Below are positions 8,912 to 16,824 of a DNA stretch of 64,000 nt, piece by piece. Origin of the DNA: an uncultured delta proteobacterium (lineage in GTDB: Bacteria; Desulfobacterota; Desulfovibrionia; Desulfovibrionales; Desulfovibrionaceae); the NCBI GenBank assembly GCA_903835685.1, contig CAILNX010000054.1, forward strand, positions 62,001-126,000, written 5' to 3'. Position 1 is the stretch's first letter, and every line of letters starts with the position of its first letter. Under the pieces are notes generated by a model, which was not told the DNA's origin, made no database searches, and worked only from the letters and a program-made list of their open reading frames with translations. Both the position numbers and the translations under genes were made by a program.

Positions 8912-9080
8912 GTGCTGGGCTCCCGGTGAGGGTATGGAATCGGGCACGGTCGCCCCATCCTCTGCTCTTTGATCTCTTCTAGCCTGTCCTGCGCAAAATG
9001 CCCACCGAAGAAGTGAGTGACCCCCAGATTTCTCTCTGTGCGTGCTGAACAAGGAATTGAGGCCGGGGGGGAAGAAAATG

Positions 9081-9109
9081 TTGACAGGCCCCAAGGCCGT
9101 ATTTATATA
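9081..9109 (+). promoter_or_regulatory. Sigma70 promoter of the first ars operon
   Basis: A consensus -35 TTGACA (9081-9086), a 17-bp spacer and -10 TATATA (9104-9109) lie just upstream of the arsR gene. The -10 box overlaps the start of the operator. Confidence 0.8.
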
Positions 9110-9126
9110 TCGCCATATGACGATAT
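9107..9126. promoter_or_regulatory. Palindromic ArsR-type operator
   Basis: The 20-bp inverted repeat ATATCG-CCATATGA-CGATAT matches its reverse complement at 18 of 20 positions. It overlaps the -10 box and probable +1, as expected for repression by the ArsR protein encoded just downstream. The operator role is inferred from position and symmetry. Confidence 0.65.
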
Positions 9127-9136
9127 GGAGGTACAG

Positions 9137-9487
9137 ATGAAGGCGCTGCTCAAGGCCACCAAGGCCCTGTCTGACGGCAACCGGCTGAAGATGCTCAAGC
9201 TTCTGGAAGCACGGGATTTGTGCGTCTGCGAACTCACGGCCGCCCTGGGCCTGGCCCAGTCCACGGTGTCCAAGCACCTGGCCCTGCTGGAGGACGCCGG
9301 GCTGGTCCAAGGGATCAAGGAAGGGCTGTACGTCAATTACCGCCTGGTGCGGGAGGGGGACTCCCCCTACGCCCGGCCCCTGCTGGACCTTTTGGCCGGG
9401 TGGCTCAACCAGGAGCGGGACATCGCGGCCCTCAAGGCCTCCCTGCTCGGCATCGACCGGCAGGTGCTGTGCCGGAGGCCTGCGTGA
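9137..9487 (+). CDS. arsR: ArsR/SmtB-family transcriptional repressor
   Basis: This 116-residue winged-helix repressor has the metal-sensing motif ELCVCEL-type (DLCVCELTAALG) in helix alpha-3, with Cys residues two apart as in ArsR of plasmid R773, and recognition helix QSTVSKHLALLEDAGL. Start at 9137 is preferred because GGAGGT lies four bases upstream; the ATG at 9125 falls inside the operator. It should dissociate from DNA on binding As(III) or Sb(III). It heads an operon of the ArsP-like permease, mini-thioredoxin, DGC protein, thioredoxin, CcdA-like protein, ACR3 and cytochrome. Confidence 0.92.
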   Translation: MKALLKATKALSDGNRLKMLKLLEARDLCVCELTAALGLAQSTVSKHLALLEDAGLVQGIKEGLYVNYRLVREGDSPYARPLLDLLAGWLNQERDIAALKASLLGIDRQVLCRRPA

Positions 9488-10623
9488 AACCCTTGCAGCC
9501 TCTTCAGTCCCCCGGGCCTCGCCAAACACTCCAGCCCCTCGGCCCCCTCGGTTTTTTTCCAGGAGCGCCCGCAGCCGCCCCGGCCCGGGAGGCGTTGGGC
9601 GGAAAAGTCTCCTGGGGCAGGCCCCTCTTGCTGGTCCCGATCCTGGTCCTCTGGGTCCTGGTCTATGGCCAGTTGGAGGACTTTTCCCGGGTCCTGGCCT
9701 TTCAGGTCCTGGGGCTTGAGCCCGGCAGCCATCTGGGCCAGGCCGTGCAGTTCTTCGCCTACGACACGCCCAAGGTCCTCCTGCTTCTGGCTCTGGTGGT
9801 CTTCGGGGTGGGCGTCCTCCGCTCTTTTTTCACCCCGGCCCGAACCCGGCGGATTCTGGCCGGGAAACGGGAGTCCGTGGGCAATGTCCTGGCCGCCCTG
9901 CTGGGGATCGTCACCCCGTTCTGCTCCTGCTCGGCCGTGCCTCTGTTCATCGGATTCGTGACCGCCGGGGTTCCCCTGGGCGTGACCTTCTCCTTTCTCA
10001 TCTCCGCGCCCATGGTCAACGAGATCGCAGTGGTCCTCCTTTACGGCCTCCTGGGCTGGAAGGTGGCGGCCATCTACATGGGTACCGGCCTCCTGGTGGC
10101 CATGGGTGCTGGTTGGGTCATCGGCCGGATGGGCATGGAAGAGCACATCGAGGACTGGGTCCGGCACATCCGGGCCGGGGCCGACGACTGCTCCGAAGGA
10201 GCGTTGGACCTCGCCGCAAGGGTCCAGTTCGGACTGGACGCGGTGCGGGACATCCTGCGCCGGGTCTGGAAATGGGTGGTGCTCGGGATCGCCGTGGGCG
10301 CGGCCATCCACGGCTACGTGCCCGAGGGCTTCATGGCTGACGTGATGGGCAAGGGGGCCTGGTGGTCCGTGCCCGTGGCCGTGCTGGTGGGCATCCCCAT
10401 GTATTCCAACGCGGCCGGCATCGTGCCCGTGGTCCATGCCCTGCTGGAAAAAGGCGCGGCCCTGGGCACGGTCCTGGCCTTCATGATGAGCGTCATCGCC
10501 CTGTCCCTGCCCGAGGCCATCATCTTGCGCAAGGTGCTGAAACCCCGCCTCATCGTGACCTTTTTCAGCGTGGTCGGGGCCGGGATCGTCCTGGTCGGGT
10601 ATCTTTTCAATCTGTTGTTCTGA
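9484..10623 (+). CDS. DUF318/ArsP-family permease
   Basis: This 379-residue inner-membrane permease begins at a GTG that overlaps the arsR stop (GTGA). After a Pro-rich leader it shows about eight hydrophobic segments in two halves. The family hallmark TPFCSCSAVPLFIGF in the first half and the matching GIPMYSNAAGIVP in the second mark a PF03773 permease. ArsP members export trivalent organoarsenicals; others are linked to mercury, copper or thiol export. A soluble loop with DDCSEGALD separates the halves. Co-transcription with arsR supports a metalloid substrate. An internal ATG is a possible later start. Confidence 0.85.
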   Translation: MKPLQPLQSPGPRQTLQPLGPLGFFPGAPAAAPAREALGGKVSWGRPLLLVPILVLWVLVYGQLEDFSRVLAFQVLGLEPGSHLGQAVQFFAYDTPKVLLLLALVVFGVGVLRSFFTPARTRRILAGKRESVGNVLAALLGIVTPFCSCSAVPLFIGFVTAGVPLGVTFSFLISAPMVNEIAVVLLYGLLGWKVAAIYMGTGLLVAMGAGWVIGRMGMEEHIEDWVRHIRAGADDCSEGALDLAARVQFGLDAVRDILRRVWKWVVLGIAVGAAIHGYVPEGFMADVMGKGAWWSVPVAVLVGIPMYSNAAGIVPVVHALLEKGAALGTVLAFMMSVIALSLPEAIILRKVLKPRLIVTFFSVVGAGIVLVGYLFNLLF

Positions 10624-10649
10624 CCCGGGAGACGGGCAAGGAGACACCC

Positions 10650-10883
10650 ATGGAGATACAAGTCCTGGGGCCGGGATGCCCCAAATGCCATCAGACCTTG
10701 AAGGTGGTCCAGGAGGCCCTGGCCCAGGCCGGGGTTGTGGCCGAGGTGGAAAAAGTCACTGATTTTCAGGCCATTGCCTCGCTCGGGGTCTTCGCCACGC
10801 CCGGGGTGGTCATGGACGGCCGGGTGGTCTGCTCGGGCCGGGTCCCGACCCACGCGGAAGTCCTGGGCTGGCTCGGGAAATAG
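10650..10883 (+). CDS. Mini-thioredoxin / redox-active disulfide protein
   Basis: This 77-residue thioredoxin-fold protein has the active site GPGCPKCHQT at residues 8-16 and the cis-Pro loop FATPGVVMDG, as in the archaeal small redox-active disulfide proteins. There is no signal peptide, so it is cytoplasmic. It follows the permease by 26 bases, with AAGGAG upstream of its ATG. Such proteins commonly accompany DUF318 permeases. It may reduce the substrate or the ArsC proteins encoded downstream; this role is inferred. Confidence 0.88.
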   Translation: MEIQVLGPGCPKCHQTLKVVQEALAQAGVVAEVEKVTDFQAIASLGVFATPGVVMDGRVVCSGRVPTHAEVLGWLGK

Positions 10884-10917
10884 CCTTTGGCTTAAATTCT
10901 CATCAAGGGGGAACATC

Positions 10918-11340
10918 ATGTCGAACGCTTGCGCTTGCGGTTCGGAACCGCTCATGATCCTGGCCTGCTCCGGAGGGTCCAACGTGGGACAACTCACCAA
11001 CCAGGCCGCCGTGGAGCTGACCAGGGAGGGGCAGGGCAAGATGTTCTGCCTGGCGGGGATCGGAGCCCAGTTGCCCCCCATGGTCAAGGCCGGAGCAAAG
11101 GCCTCCGGCGTGGTGGTCCTGGACGGTTGCCCCATTGGCTGCGCCAAAAAGATCATGGAAAACGCCGGGCTTTCTCCAGGCCGTTATGTGGTGGTCACGG
11201 ACCTGGGCATCGAAAAAATCAAGGATCAGGCTTTGGCCATCCAGGCCAGGGATGTGGACGCGGTCAAGGCCGCGGCCCTGGGTTGCGCCCCGGCCCCGGC
11301 TGCTGAGTCCACCTCTGGGGGATGCGGTTGCCAAGGCTGA
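10918..11340 (+). CDS. DGC-domain putative zinc-binding protein
   Basis: This 140-residue cysteine-rich protein has the DGC motif in VVLDGCPIGCAKK, an N-terminal CACG pair, CSGGSN and a C-terminal GGCGCQG tail. These match the DGC family (PF08859), annotated as putative zinc- or metal-binding and often found beside metalloid permeases and thioredoxins. The biochemical role is unknown. AAGGGGG lies eight bases before the ATG. Its many cysteines could chaperone As(III) or hold Zn, but no direct evidence is visible. Confidence 0.85.
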   Translation: MSNACACGSEPLMILACSGGSNVGQLTNQAAVELTREGQGKMFCLAGIGAQLPPMVKAGAKASGVVVLDGCPIGCAKKIMENAGLSPGRYVVVTDLGIEKIKDQALAIQARDVDAVKAAALGCAPAPAAESTSGGCGCQG

Positions 11341-11387
11341 GCCCGGCTCCCGGCCAACTTCTCCCGACAGGCGACAAGGAGCATCTG

Positions 11388-11771
11388 ATGCGCTATTTTT
11401 CCCTGGCTTTGTGTGCTTTTCTCTCGCTCATGGCTTTCCCTGCCGAGGGAAAGGATGAGGGGCTTCCGGCCGAGATACCGGCCCCAGGCCAGGTCACCAT
11501 GGTGGACCTGGGAGCCAAGTCCTGCATCCCATGCAAGATGATGGCCCCGATCCTGACGGAATTGGAAAAAGAATATGCGGGCCGGGCCGTCATCGCCTTC
11601 ATCGACGTGCGGGAGCGGCCGGAACAGGCGGAAAAATACCATCTCCGGGCCATCCCCACCCAGATATTCTATGAGCGGGACGGCCGGGAACAATGGCGGC
11701 ACGAGGGGTTCCTGGATAAGGAGAGCATCGTGGCCAGGCTCAAGGGCCTTGGGGTGGACGGGGGCCAGTGA
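11388..11771 (+). CDS. Periplasmic thioredoxin-like protein
   Basis: This 127-residue protein has an N-terminal signal sequence (hydrophobic residues 4-17, ending near AEGKDE) and a thioredoxin fold with CXXC in AKSCIPCKMM, followed by the cis-Pro segment AIPTQIF. It should act in the periplasm. Its stop codon overlaps the start of the CcdA-like gene (TGATG), so the pair probably forms an electron relay in which the membrane protein reduces the thioredoxin. Nearby periplasmic targets are the multiheme cytochrome and the molybdoenzyme. Confidence 0.9.
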   Translation: MRYFSLALCAFLSLMAFPAEGKDEGLPAEIPAPGQVTMVDLGAKSCIPCKMMAPILTELEKEYAGRAVIAFIDVRERPEQAEKYHLRAIPTQIFYERDGREQWRHEGFLDKESIVARLKGLGVDGGQ

Positions 11772-12475
11772 TGGACCAGGCCTTCCTCGCCATCAACGCC
11801 TGGATCACCCAGGCCGGGGCCATGGCCGCCCTGGGTGCTTTTCTCTGGGGCCTAGTCAGCGTGCTCTTTTCCCCCTGCCACCTGGCCTCCATTCCCTTGA
11901 TCGTGGGCTATGTGGCCGGACAGAACCGCATCCTGGAAGGCCGGGAGGCGGCCGGGTACGCGGGCTTGTTCAGCCTGGGGCTCTTCGTGAGCATCGCCCT
12001 GGTGGGCGTCCTGTGCGCGCTCCTGGGGCGCATGCTCGGGGACGTGGGGCCGTTCTGGACCATGCCCGTGGGGGCCGTGCTCCTCTGGGTGTCCCTGGAC
12101 ATGCTGGGCGTGGTCACCTGCTCCATGCCCGGCAGCGGCCTGTCCCGGTTCAAGCCCAGAGGCCTGTCCGGGGCCTTCGCCCTGGGCCTGGCCTACGGGG
12201 TCCTGTCCGGGGCCTGCACCTTCGGGTTCATCGCGCCCATCCTGGCCATGGTCACAGTACAGAAGCAGGTGAGCATGGGTCTTGGCCTAATTCTGCTCTT
12301 CGCCCTGGGGCACTGCCTGCCCATCCTGGCCGCCGGAAGCTCGGCCGCTCTGGCCCGGCGAATCTTGGAAACCCGCGCGGTGTCCACGGGCGGGGCATGG
12401 GTCAGAAAATGCGCGGGCGGCATGGTGGCCCTGCTGGGCGTCTATTTCCTGATGCAGCCCTTCTTCACTGCCTGA
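11771..12475 (+). CDS. CcdA/DsbD-like thiol-disulfide transmembrane protein
   Basis: This 234-residue polytopic protein has about six membrane segments. The two conserved redox cysteines are in LFSPCHLASIP and LSGACTFGFIAP, the CcdA signature. It moves electrons from cytoplasmic thioredoxin across the membrane to periplasmic thiol proteins. The ATG at 11771 overlaps the stop of the periplasmic thioredoxin gene; a GTG three bases earlier is an alternative. The setting between thioredoxin and ACR3 suggests service to the metalloid system or to maturation of the adjacent c-type cytochrome. Confidence 0.9.
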   Translation: MDQAFLAINAWITQAGAMAALGAFLWGLVSVLFSPCHLASIPLIVGYVAGQNRILEGREAAGYAGLFSLGLFVSIALVGVLCALLGRMLGDVGPFWTMPVGAVLLWVSLDMLGVVTCSMPGSGLSRFKPRGLSGAFALGLAYGVLSGACTFGFIAPILAMVTVQKQVSMGLGLILLFALGHCLPILAAGSSAALARRILETRAVSTGGAWVRKCAGGMVALLGVYFLMQPFFTA

Positions 12476-12493
12476 CCGAGGAGGACCGATTCC

Positions 12494-13627
12494 ATGAACA
12501 CGGCCACGACCAAGAAATTGTCCTTTCTGGACCGCTTTCTGACCCTGTGGATCTTCTCGGCCATGCTGGTCGGGGTGGGCGCGGGATATTTCCTGCCCGG
12601 GGTCAAGAATTTCATCAACAGCTTCAATGTGGGGACCACCAACGCGCCCATTGCCGTGGGCCTCATCCTGATGATGTACCCGCCCCTGGCCAAGGTGCGC
12701 TACGAGGAGCTGCACCGGGTCTTCCGGGACGGCCGGGTCCTGGCCCTGTCCCTCGTCCAGAACTGGGTCATCGGGCCGGTGTTCATGTTCGTCCTGGCCG
12801 TGGTTTTTCTGGGCGGGGCCAGGGAGTACATGGTCGGGCTCATTTTGATCGGCCTGGCCCGGTGCATCGCCATGGTCATCGTGTGGAACGACCTGGCCGA
12901 GGGCGACCGGGAGTACTGCGCCGGGCTGGTGGCCTTCAACTCCATCTTCCAGGTGCTCTTCTTCTCGCTCTACGCCTGGGTGTTCATCACCGTGCTGCCC
13001 CGGGTCCTGGGCCTGGAAGGGGCCGTGGTGGACATCTCCATGGGCCAGATCGCCGAGAGCGTGTTCATCTACCTGGGCATCCCCTTTCTGGCCGGGGTGC
13101 TCTCCCGGTTTATCGGGCTCAAGACCCGGGGGAAGGAGTGGTACGAAACGAAATTCATACCGGCCATCAGTCCCTTCACCCTGATCTTTCTGCTCTTCAC
13201 CATTCTGGTCATGTTCTCCTTCAAGGGCGAGGTCATCGTGAAGCTGCCCTTGGACGTGCTGCGCATCGCCCTGCCCCTGGGCATCTACTTCCTGTCCATG
13301 TTCCTGGTCTCCTTCTGGCTCTCGCGCAAGGCCGGGGCCACCTACGAGCAGTCGGCCACCCTGTCCTTTACCGCCGCCTCGAACAATTTCGAGCTGGCCA
13401 TTGCCGTGGCCATCGCCGTGTTCGGCATTGACTCGGGCCAGGCCTTTGCGGCGGTCATCGGCCCCCTGGTGGAGGTGCCGGTGCTCATCGGGCTGGTCAA
13501 CGTGTCCCTGTGGATCAGGCGCAGGTATTTCCCGCACCAGGTGGCGACCCCTATCGGGGTCTGCCATGTGGCCTGCCCGGTCCCGTCTGAAGCCGCCCCG
13601 GCCAAAACCCATGGAGGCCCGGCATGA
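12494..13627 (+). CDS. acr3: ACR3-family arsenite efflux transporter
   Basis: This 377-residue transporter has ten hydrophobic segments of the bile-acid/ACR3 fold. Family hallmarks are [15 protein letters not shown], which contains the Cys essential for arsenite transport, and [19 protein letters not shown] with the conserved Asn-Asn-Glu. It exports As(III) by the membrane potential. AGGAGG lies seven bases upstream of the ATG. The C-terminus is longer than usual and contains two extra cysteines (GVCHVACP). The stop overlaps the cytochrome start (ATGA). Confidence 0.96.
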   Translation: MNTATTKKLSFLDRFLTLWIFSAMLVGVGAGYFLPGVKNFINSFNVGTTNAPIAVGLILMMYPPLAKVRYEELHRVFRDGRVLALSLVQNWVIGPVFMFVLAVVFLGGAREYMVGLILIGLARCIAMVIVWNDLAEGDREYCAGLVAFNSIFQVLFFSLYAWVFITVLPRVLGLEGAVVDISMGQIAESVFIYLGIPFLAGVLSRFIGLKTRGKEWYETKFIPAISPFTLIFLLFTILVMFSFKGEVIVKLPLDVLRIALPLGIYFLSMFLVSFWLSRKAGATYEQSATLSFTAASNNFELAIAVAIAVFGIDSGQAFAAVIGPLVEVPVLIGLVNVSLWIRRRYFPHQVATPIGVCHVACPVPSEAAPAKTHGGPA

Positions 13628-14829
13628 CCGCGCATCTGCGGGTTCTGCCCTTGGCGGCCAGGCTGTTTGCCTGTCTGGCGGCCCTGCTCATGACCGCCGG
13701 GATGGTCCAGGCCGGTGAAAAGAAGGTGGAGATCCGGACCCTCAAGGAACTGATCGCCAAATACAGCTCCAAGCCCTGCCAGAAGTGCCACCCGGAAATC
13801 TACGGGCAGTGGGAGAAATCCCAACACGCCAAGCCGCTCATGGGGTTGGGGGGAGATGTATTCCTGGCCCGAATCCTGAAGAACGGGCCATTGGCGATCA
13901 AGGACGGTCACAAGGCCACCAAGGAAAACCTCATCTGCGCCAAATGCCACCTGCCGCAGCTTCTGGGCGCTTCGGACGCCGTGGCCGCCGAACTGGCCAG
14001 CGCCATCCTGAACGGGGACACGGCCACCTTGGGCCAGCTCAACATCGGCTGCCCGGTCTGCCACCAGGACAAGGCCGTGGTGCACAGCCGCCCGGAACGC
14101 GGGGTGCTCTACGGGTCCAGGGACCTGCCCAACCACCCCGGAGCGCCGGTCAAGAAAAGCCCGCTGCTGAAGGACCCGTTGGTCTGCGGCCAATGCCACG
14201 GACTGGGGCCGGTCCTGGAATTCGAGCATCCCGAGCAGTGCGCCACTCTCTATGGCAGCTATCTGCACGCCTACATCCCCAGCGGCGGGACCCAGACCTG
14301 CCAGGACTGCCACATGAAGGGCAAGAACCATTACCTGCCCCCCAACTTTGAGAACAGGAACGAGACGGCGGCCTTGTACCGGGCTGCCCTGCCCCTGGAG
14401 GTCCAGGCCCTGGGCTATGTGTTCGCGAACGGGAACGGGGAATCCGTGCCGAAAGTGGTGGTCAAGACCAGGATCGCCAACAGGGCCGGGCACCGTATCC
14501 CGGACGGCTGACCGACCAAGACCGCAGTCGTCCTGGATGTGACGGCCCAGACCCCTGAAGGTATCCCCCTGTATCAAATCACAAAGATGTACATGCCTCA
14601 GTCTACAAACGCCCTGGGATCGGCCATGGTCCTTGGCCCGGACAAGAAGCTGGGCCTGATCCGGGACACCAGCATACAGCCCTTTGCGCCCCGGGAGGAG
14701 ACCCTGGAATTTGATCTGCCCCCGGGCGTCAGGGCGGTGGTGGTCAAGGCCGCCTTGAGCTACCAGCTCCGGCCGGGAGACGGGTACCCCTTGCAGGAGC
14801 AGGTGGTGAGGGTGAGCCTGGACCGGTGA
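13624..14829 (+). CDS. Pentaheme c-type cytochrome, probable selenoprotein (UGA at codon 296), ExtKL-like
   Basis: This 401-residue frame carries an in-frame TGA at 14509-14511. The reading frame is identical on both sides and both halves look coding, so the TGA is read as selenocysteine (Sec296, context RIPDG-U-PTKTA) rather than as a stop. The protein has a cleavable signal peptide (residues 1-34) and five CXXCH haem sites (CQKCH, CAKCH, CPVCH, CGQCH, CQDCH), then a beta-rich C-terminal domain. The layout matches what I recall as the (seleno)protein ExtKL cytochromes of Geobacter ext / selenite-tellurite loci; that link is from memory. A SECIS-like hairpin follows the TGA. The ATG overlaps the acr3 stop. 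If selenocysteine is not inserted, the product is a 295-residue truncated cytochrome. Confidence 0.8.
14527..14546 (+). promoter_or_regulatory. Candidate bacterial SECIS hairpin
   Basis: GTCGTC / GACGGC forms a 6-bp stem (one U-G pair) with an 8-nt loop CTGGATGT. The loop starts 21 nt after the TGA, within the range for bacterial SECIS elements, and contains GG. It lies within coding sequence, as bacterial SECIS elements do. No folding was computed. Confidence 0.45.
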
Positions 14830-14918
14830 AAAGGCGTGCTGATGAGCGCCTCTTGACAAGGGATCGTAACAAACTGGCGGTATGAGAGGGAAAACCCCTA
14901 TTGCCAGGAGGATCTTCC

Positions 14919-15389
14919 ATGGACCGAGTCTTGTTCGTCTGCGTGCATAACAGCGCCAGGAGCCAAATGGCTGAGGCCTATCTGAAACTGCTGGGGGCCG
15001 AGGAATTCACGGTGGAAAGCGCCGGGTTCGAGCCCACGGAGATCAACCCCTTGGTGGTCGAGGTCATGCAGGAAGAGGGCGTGGACCTCTCGGAAAAGAA
15101 GACGCAGAAGGTCTTTGACCTGTTCAGGGCCGGGAAAATCTATAACTATGTCATCACGGTCTGTTCGGAATCAGCAGCAGAGCAATGCCCGATATTTCCG
15201 GGCATGACCCACCGGCTCCATCTGCCCTTTGAAGACCCCGCCAGTGTTCAGGGGAGCCATGAGGAACGCCTCCAGAAGACCCGGATCATACGAGACCAGA
15301 TCAAGGCCATGATCCAGGAATTCGTGGACTGGGTCGGTTCAGGAGGCACAACACCATTGGGGGACATGTGGGGGCTGAAAAAACCGTGA
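14919..15389 (+). CDS. arsC: Thioredoxin-coupled arsenate reductase ArsC (LMW-phosphatase fold), copy 1
   Basis: This 156-residue protein begins at an ATG eight bases after AGGAGG. The P-loop is CVHNSAR (CX5R, residues 8-14), followed by SQMAEA. The second and third redox cysteines are in VCSESAAEQCP, spaced eight apart against seven in the Staphylococcus pI258 enzyme. It reduces arsenate to arsenite through a Cys relay finally reduced by thioredoxin. A C-terminal extension (GGTTPLGDMWGLKKP) is unusual. It is separated by 90 bases from the cytochrome gene and may be its own unit or read through from it. Confidence 0.92.
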   Translation: MDRVLFVCVHNSARSQMAEAYLKLLGAEEFTVESAGFEPTEINPLVVEVMQEEGVDLSEKKTQKVFDLFRAGKIYNYVITVCSESAAEQCPIFPGMTHRLHLPFEDPASVQGSHEERLQKTRIIRDQIKAMIQEFVDWVGSGGTTPLGDMWGLKKP

Positions 15390-15452
15390 AGGGATGGGCG
15401 AGGAACTCGCCGGGAAGCTGCGGGCCTTGGTCCAACGGGTTCAAGAGAACAT

Positions 15453-15857
15453 ATGAGAACGATTTCGTTTCTCGTAGTCGAAGACAACAACTTGGCCATG
15501 GATGTGGTTGGAAAACTCCTTGTATACATAGGGGCTTCCCATGTTCAAACTTTCTGTGAACCAAAGAAAGTGGTGGATGTCGCCCTGTCCAAGCATTTCG
15601 ATTTGATCATCGCGAATTATCGCGTTTCGAGCAAAAAAGAGCTGGAATTTTTCAAAAAAATCAGAAAGGCAGGCTGCGAGACACCATTCTTGCTCATCAC
15701 GACTGACCTCGACAATGATCGGCTGCAAAAACTTGCTGCATCTGGTCTTCATTATGTGATTCAGAAGCCTTTTGATCTGGAAACTTTTTCTGAGGCGGTT
15801 TATGCTGCGCTGTGGAATAAGTGGGTACCCGGACACCGGAAGGATTCACTGGAATGA
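15453..15857 (+). CDS. Degenerate receiver-domain protein (phospho-acceptor Asp replaced by Asn)
   Basis: This 134-residue single-domain receiver keeps the acidic pair in FLVVEDNN, the switch Thr in LLITTD and Lys in IQKPFDL. The phospho-acceptor position in FDLIIANYRV is Asn instead of Asp, so ordinary phosphorylation is unlikely. Its base composition is visibly AT-richer than its neighbours (runs such as TTTTTCAAAAAAATC), with less biased codon use, suggesting separate acquisition. It lies between two arsC genes with gaps of 63 and 95 bases. It may act as a phosphorylation-independent binding module; there is no output domain. Confidence 0.85.
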   Translation: MRTISFLVVEDNNLAMDVVGKLLVYIGASHVQTFCEPKKVVDVALSKHFDLIIANYRVSSKKELEFFKKIRKAGCETPFLLITTDLDNDRLQKLAASGLHYVIQKPFDLETFSEAVYAALWNKWVPGHRKDSLE

Positions 15858-15952
15858 CAGGCATTGACCAGATATATTTGAGATCAGACCAGAGAGATGA
15901 TCCAAGGCTATGTGATGAGTAGTGCTCGGAAACAGTATCATTGGGGGGGATT

Positions 15953-16390
15953 GTGAGGCCTGAAGAAGTCGTAAGAAAGCGGGTGCTTTTCCTGTGTACT
16001 GGCAACTCCTGTCGCAGTCAGATGGCCGAGGGCTTCGCCCGGATGTTCCGAGCCAAAGACATGGAACCGTACTCGGCCGGGGTGGTGAAACACGGGATGA
16101 ATCCTCTGGCCGTGAAGGTCATGGCCGAGGCCGGGGTGGACATCTCGGCGCAGTTCTCCAAGACCGTGGAGGAACTGCCGGTCCAGGAGTTCGACGCCGT
16201 GATCACCCTCTGCGGTCACGCGAATGAGAACTGCCCCTATTTCCCGGGCAAATTCCAACGCCTGCACGCCGGGTTCGACGACCCTCCGGCCCTGGCGAAG
16301 GACGCCAGGACCGAGGAGGAGGCCCTGGGCCACTACCGCCGAGTGCGGGACGAGATCAGGGAGTTCGTCCGGACTCTCGCCCTAGAATAA
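15953..16390 (+). CDS. arsC: Thioredoxin-coupled arsenate reductase ArsC, copy 2
   Basis: This 145-residue enzyme has P-loop CTGNSCRSQMAE and redox pair LCGHANENCPYFPG with the seven-residue spacing of pI258-type ArsC. It shares only the core motifs with the first ArsC copy, so the two are not a recent duplication. GTG at 15953 is chosen because a G-rich stretch lies just upstream; TTG at 15941 is possible. It reduces arsenate with thioredoxin as electron donor. A second arsR gene follows after a 68-base regulatory gap. Confidence 0.93.
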   Translation: MRPEEVVRKRVLFLCTGNSCRSQMAEGFARMFRAKDMEPYSAGVVKHGMNPLAVKVMAEAGVDISAQFSKTVEELPVQEFDAVITLCGHANENCPYFPGKFQRLHAGFDDPPALAKDARTEEEALGHYRRVRDEIREFVRTLALE

Positions 16391-16394
16391 CCCT

Positions 16395-16443
16395 CGGATG
16401 AAGGCAGTTATATTTTTTTCGCTTGCTTTCATCCGGATATCCG
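16395..16443. promoter_or_regulatory. Inverted repeats upstream of the second arsR
   Basis: An 8-bp inverted repeat CGGATGAA (16395-16402) / TTCATCCG (16428-16435) flanks an AT-rich stretch (TATATTTTTTT). It abuts a perfect 10-bp palindrome CGGATATCCG (16434-16443), all just before the arsR start. This is likely the operator and promoter region for the second ArsR. Confidence 0.55.
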
Positions 16444-16458
16444 AATTAAGGAATAAAT

Positions 16459-16803
16459 ATGGAGACAACCATCAGGTCGCTCAAGGCCCTGGCCGAGGAG
16501 ACCCGGCTGCGCATCGTCATCCTGCTGACCACGGGGGAGCTTTGCGTCTGCGATCTCAAGGAGGCCCTGCTTCTGCCTCAGTCCACGGTTTCCCGGCATC
16601 TCTCCCTGCTCAAAAGCGCCGGGATCATATCCGACCGCAAGGCCGGAGTCTGGACTTACTACCGGCTGGCAACCCCTTGCCCGTCACTGCCTTCGGGCAT
16701 GCCGGAGGGACTGGCCGTTCATCTGGTCAACAGCGGGAGGGTGCAAGAAGACTTGGCCCGGCTCCGGGCTTTTAAGGCAAGCAAAGAAAGGAAGTGTTCG
16801 TAA
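16459..16803 (+). CDS. arsR: ArsR-family transcriptional repressor (second)
   Basis: This 114-residue winged-helix protein has metal-sensing motif ELCVCDLKEAL and recognition helix QSTVSRHLSLLKSAGI. It resembles the first ArsR in helix alpha-3 but diverges elsewhere. The C-terminus ends KERKCS, adding another possible thiolate. The ribosome site AAGGAAT precedes the ATG. It heads the Fe-S / NrfD / molybdoenzyme genes, suggesting that the reductase operon is controlled by a metalloid; this is inferred from gene order. Confidence 0.92.
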   Translation: METTIRSLKALAEETRLRIVILLTTGELCVCDLKEALLLPQSTVSRHLSLLKSAGIISDRKAGVWTYYRLATPCPSLPSGMPEGLAVHLVNSGRVQEDLARLRAFKASKERKCS

Positions 16804-16824
16804 ACCGCAACGCGGAGGAACGTC

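Noticed and set aside
14509-14829. The cytochrome c reading as two genes or a frameshift pseudogene
   Set aside because: Both parts are in the same frame with no base gained or lost, the downstream part has no ribosome site of its own before its first ATG, and the UGA context fits selenocysteine.
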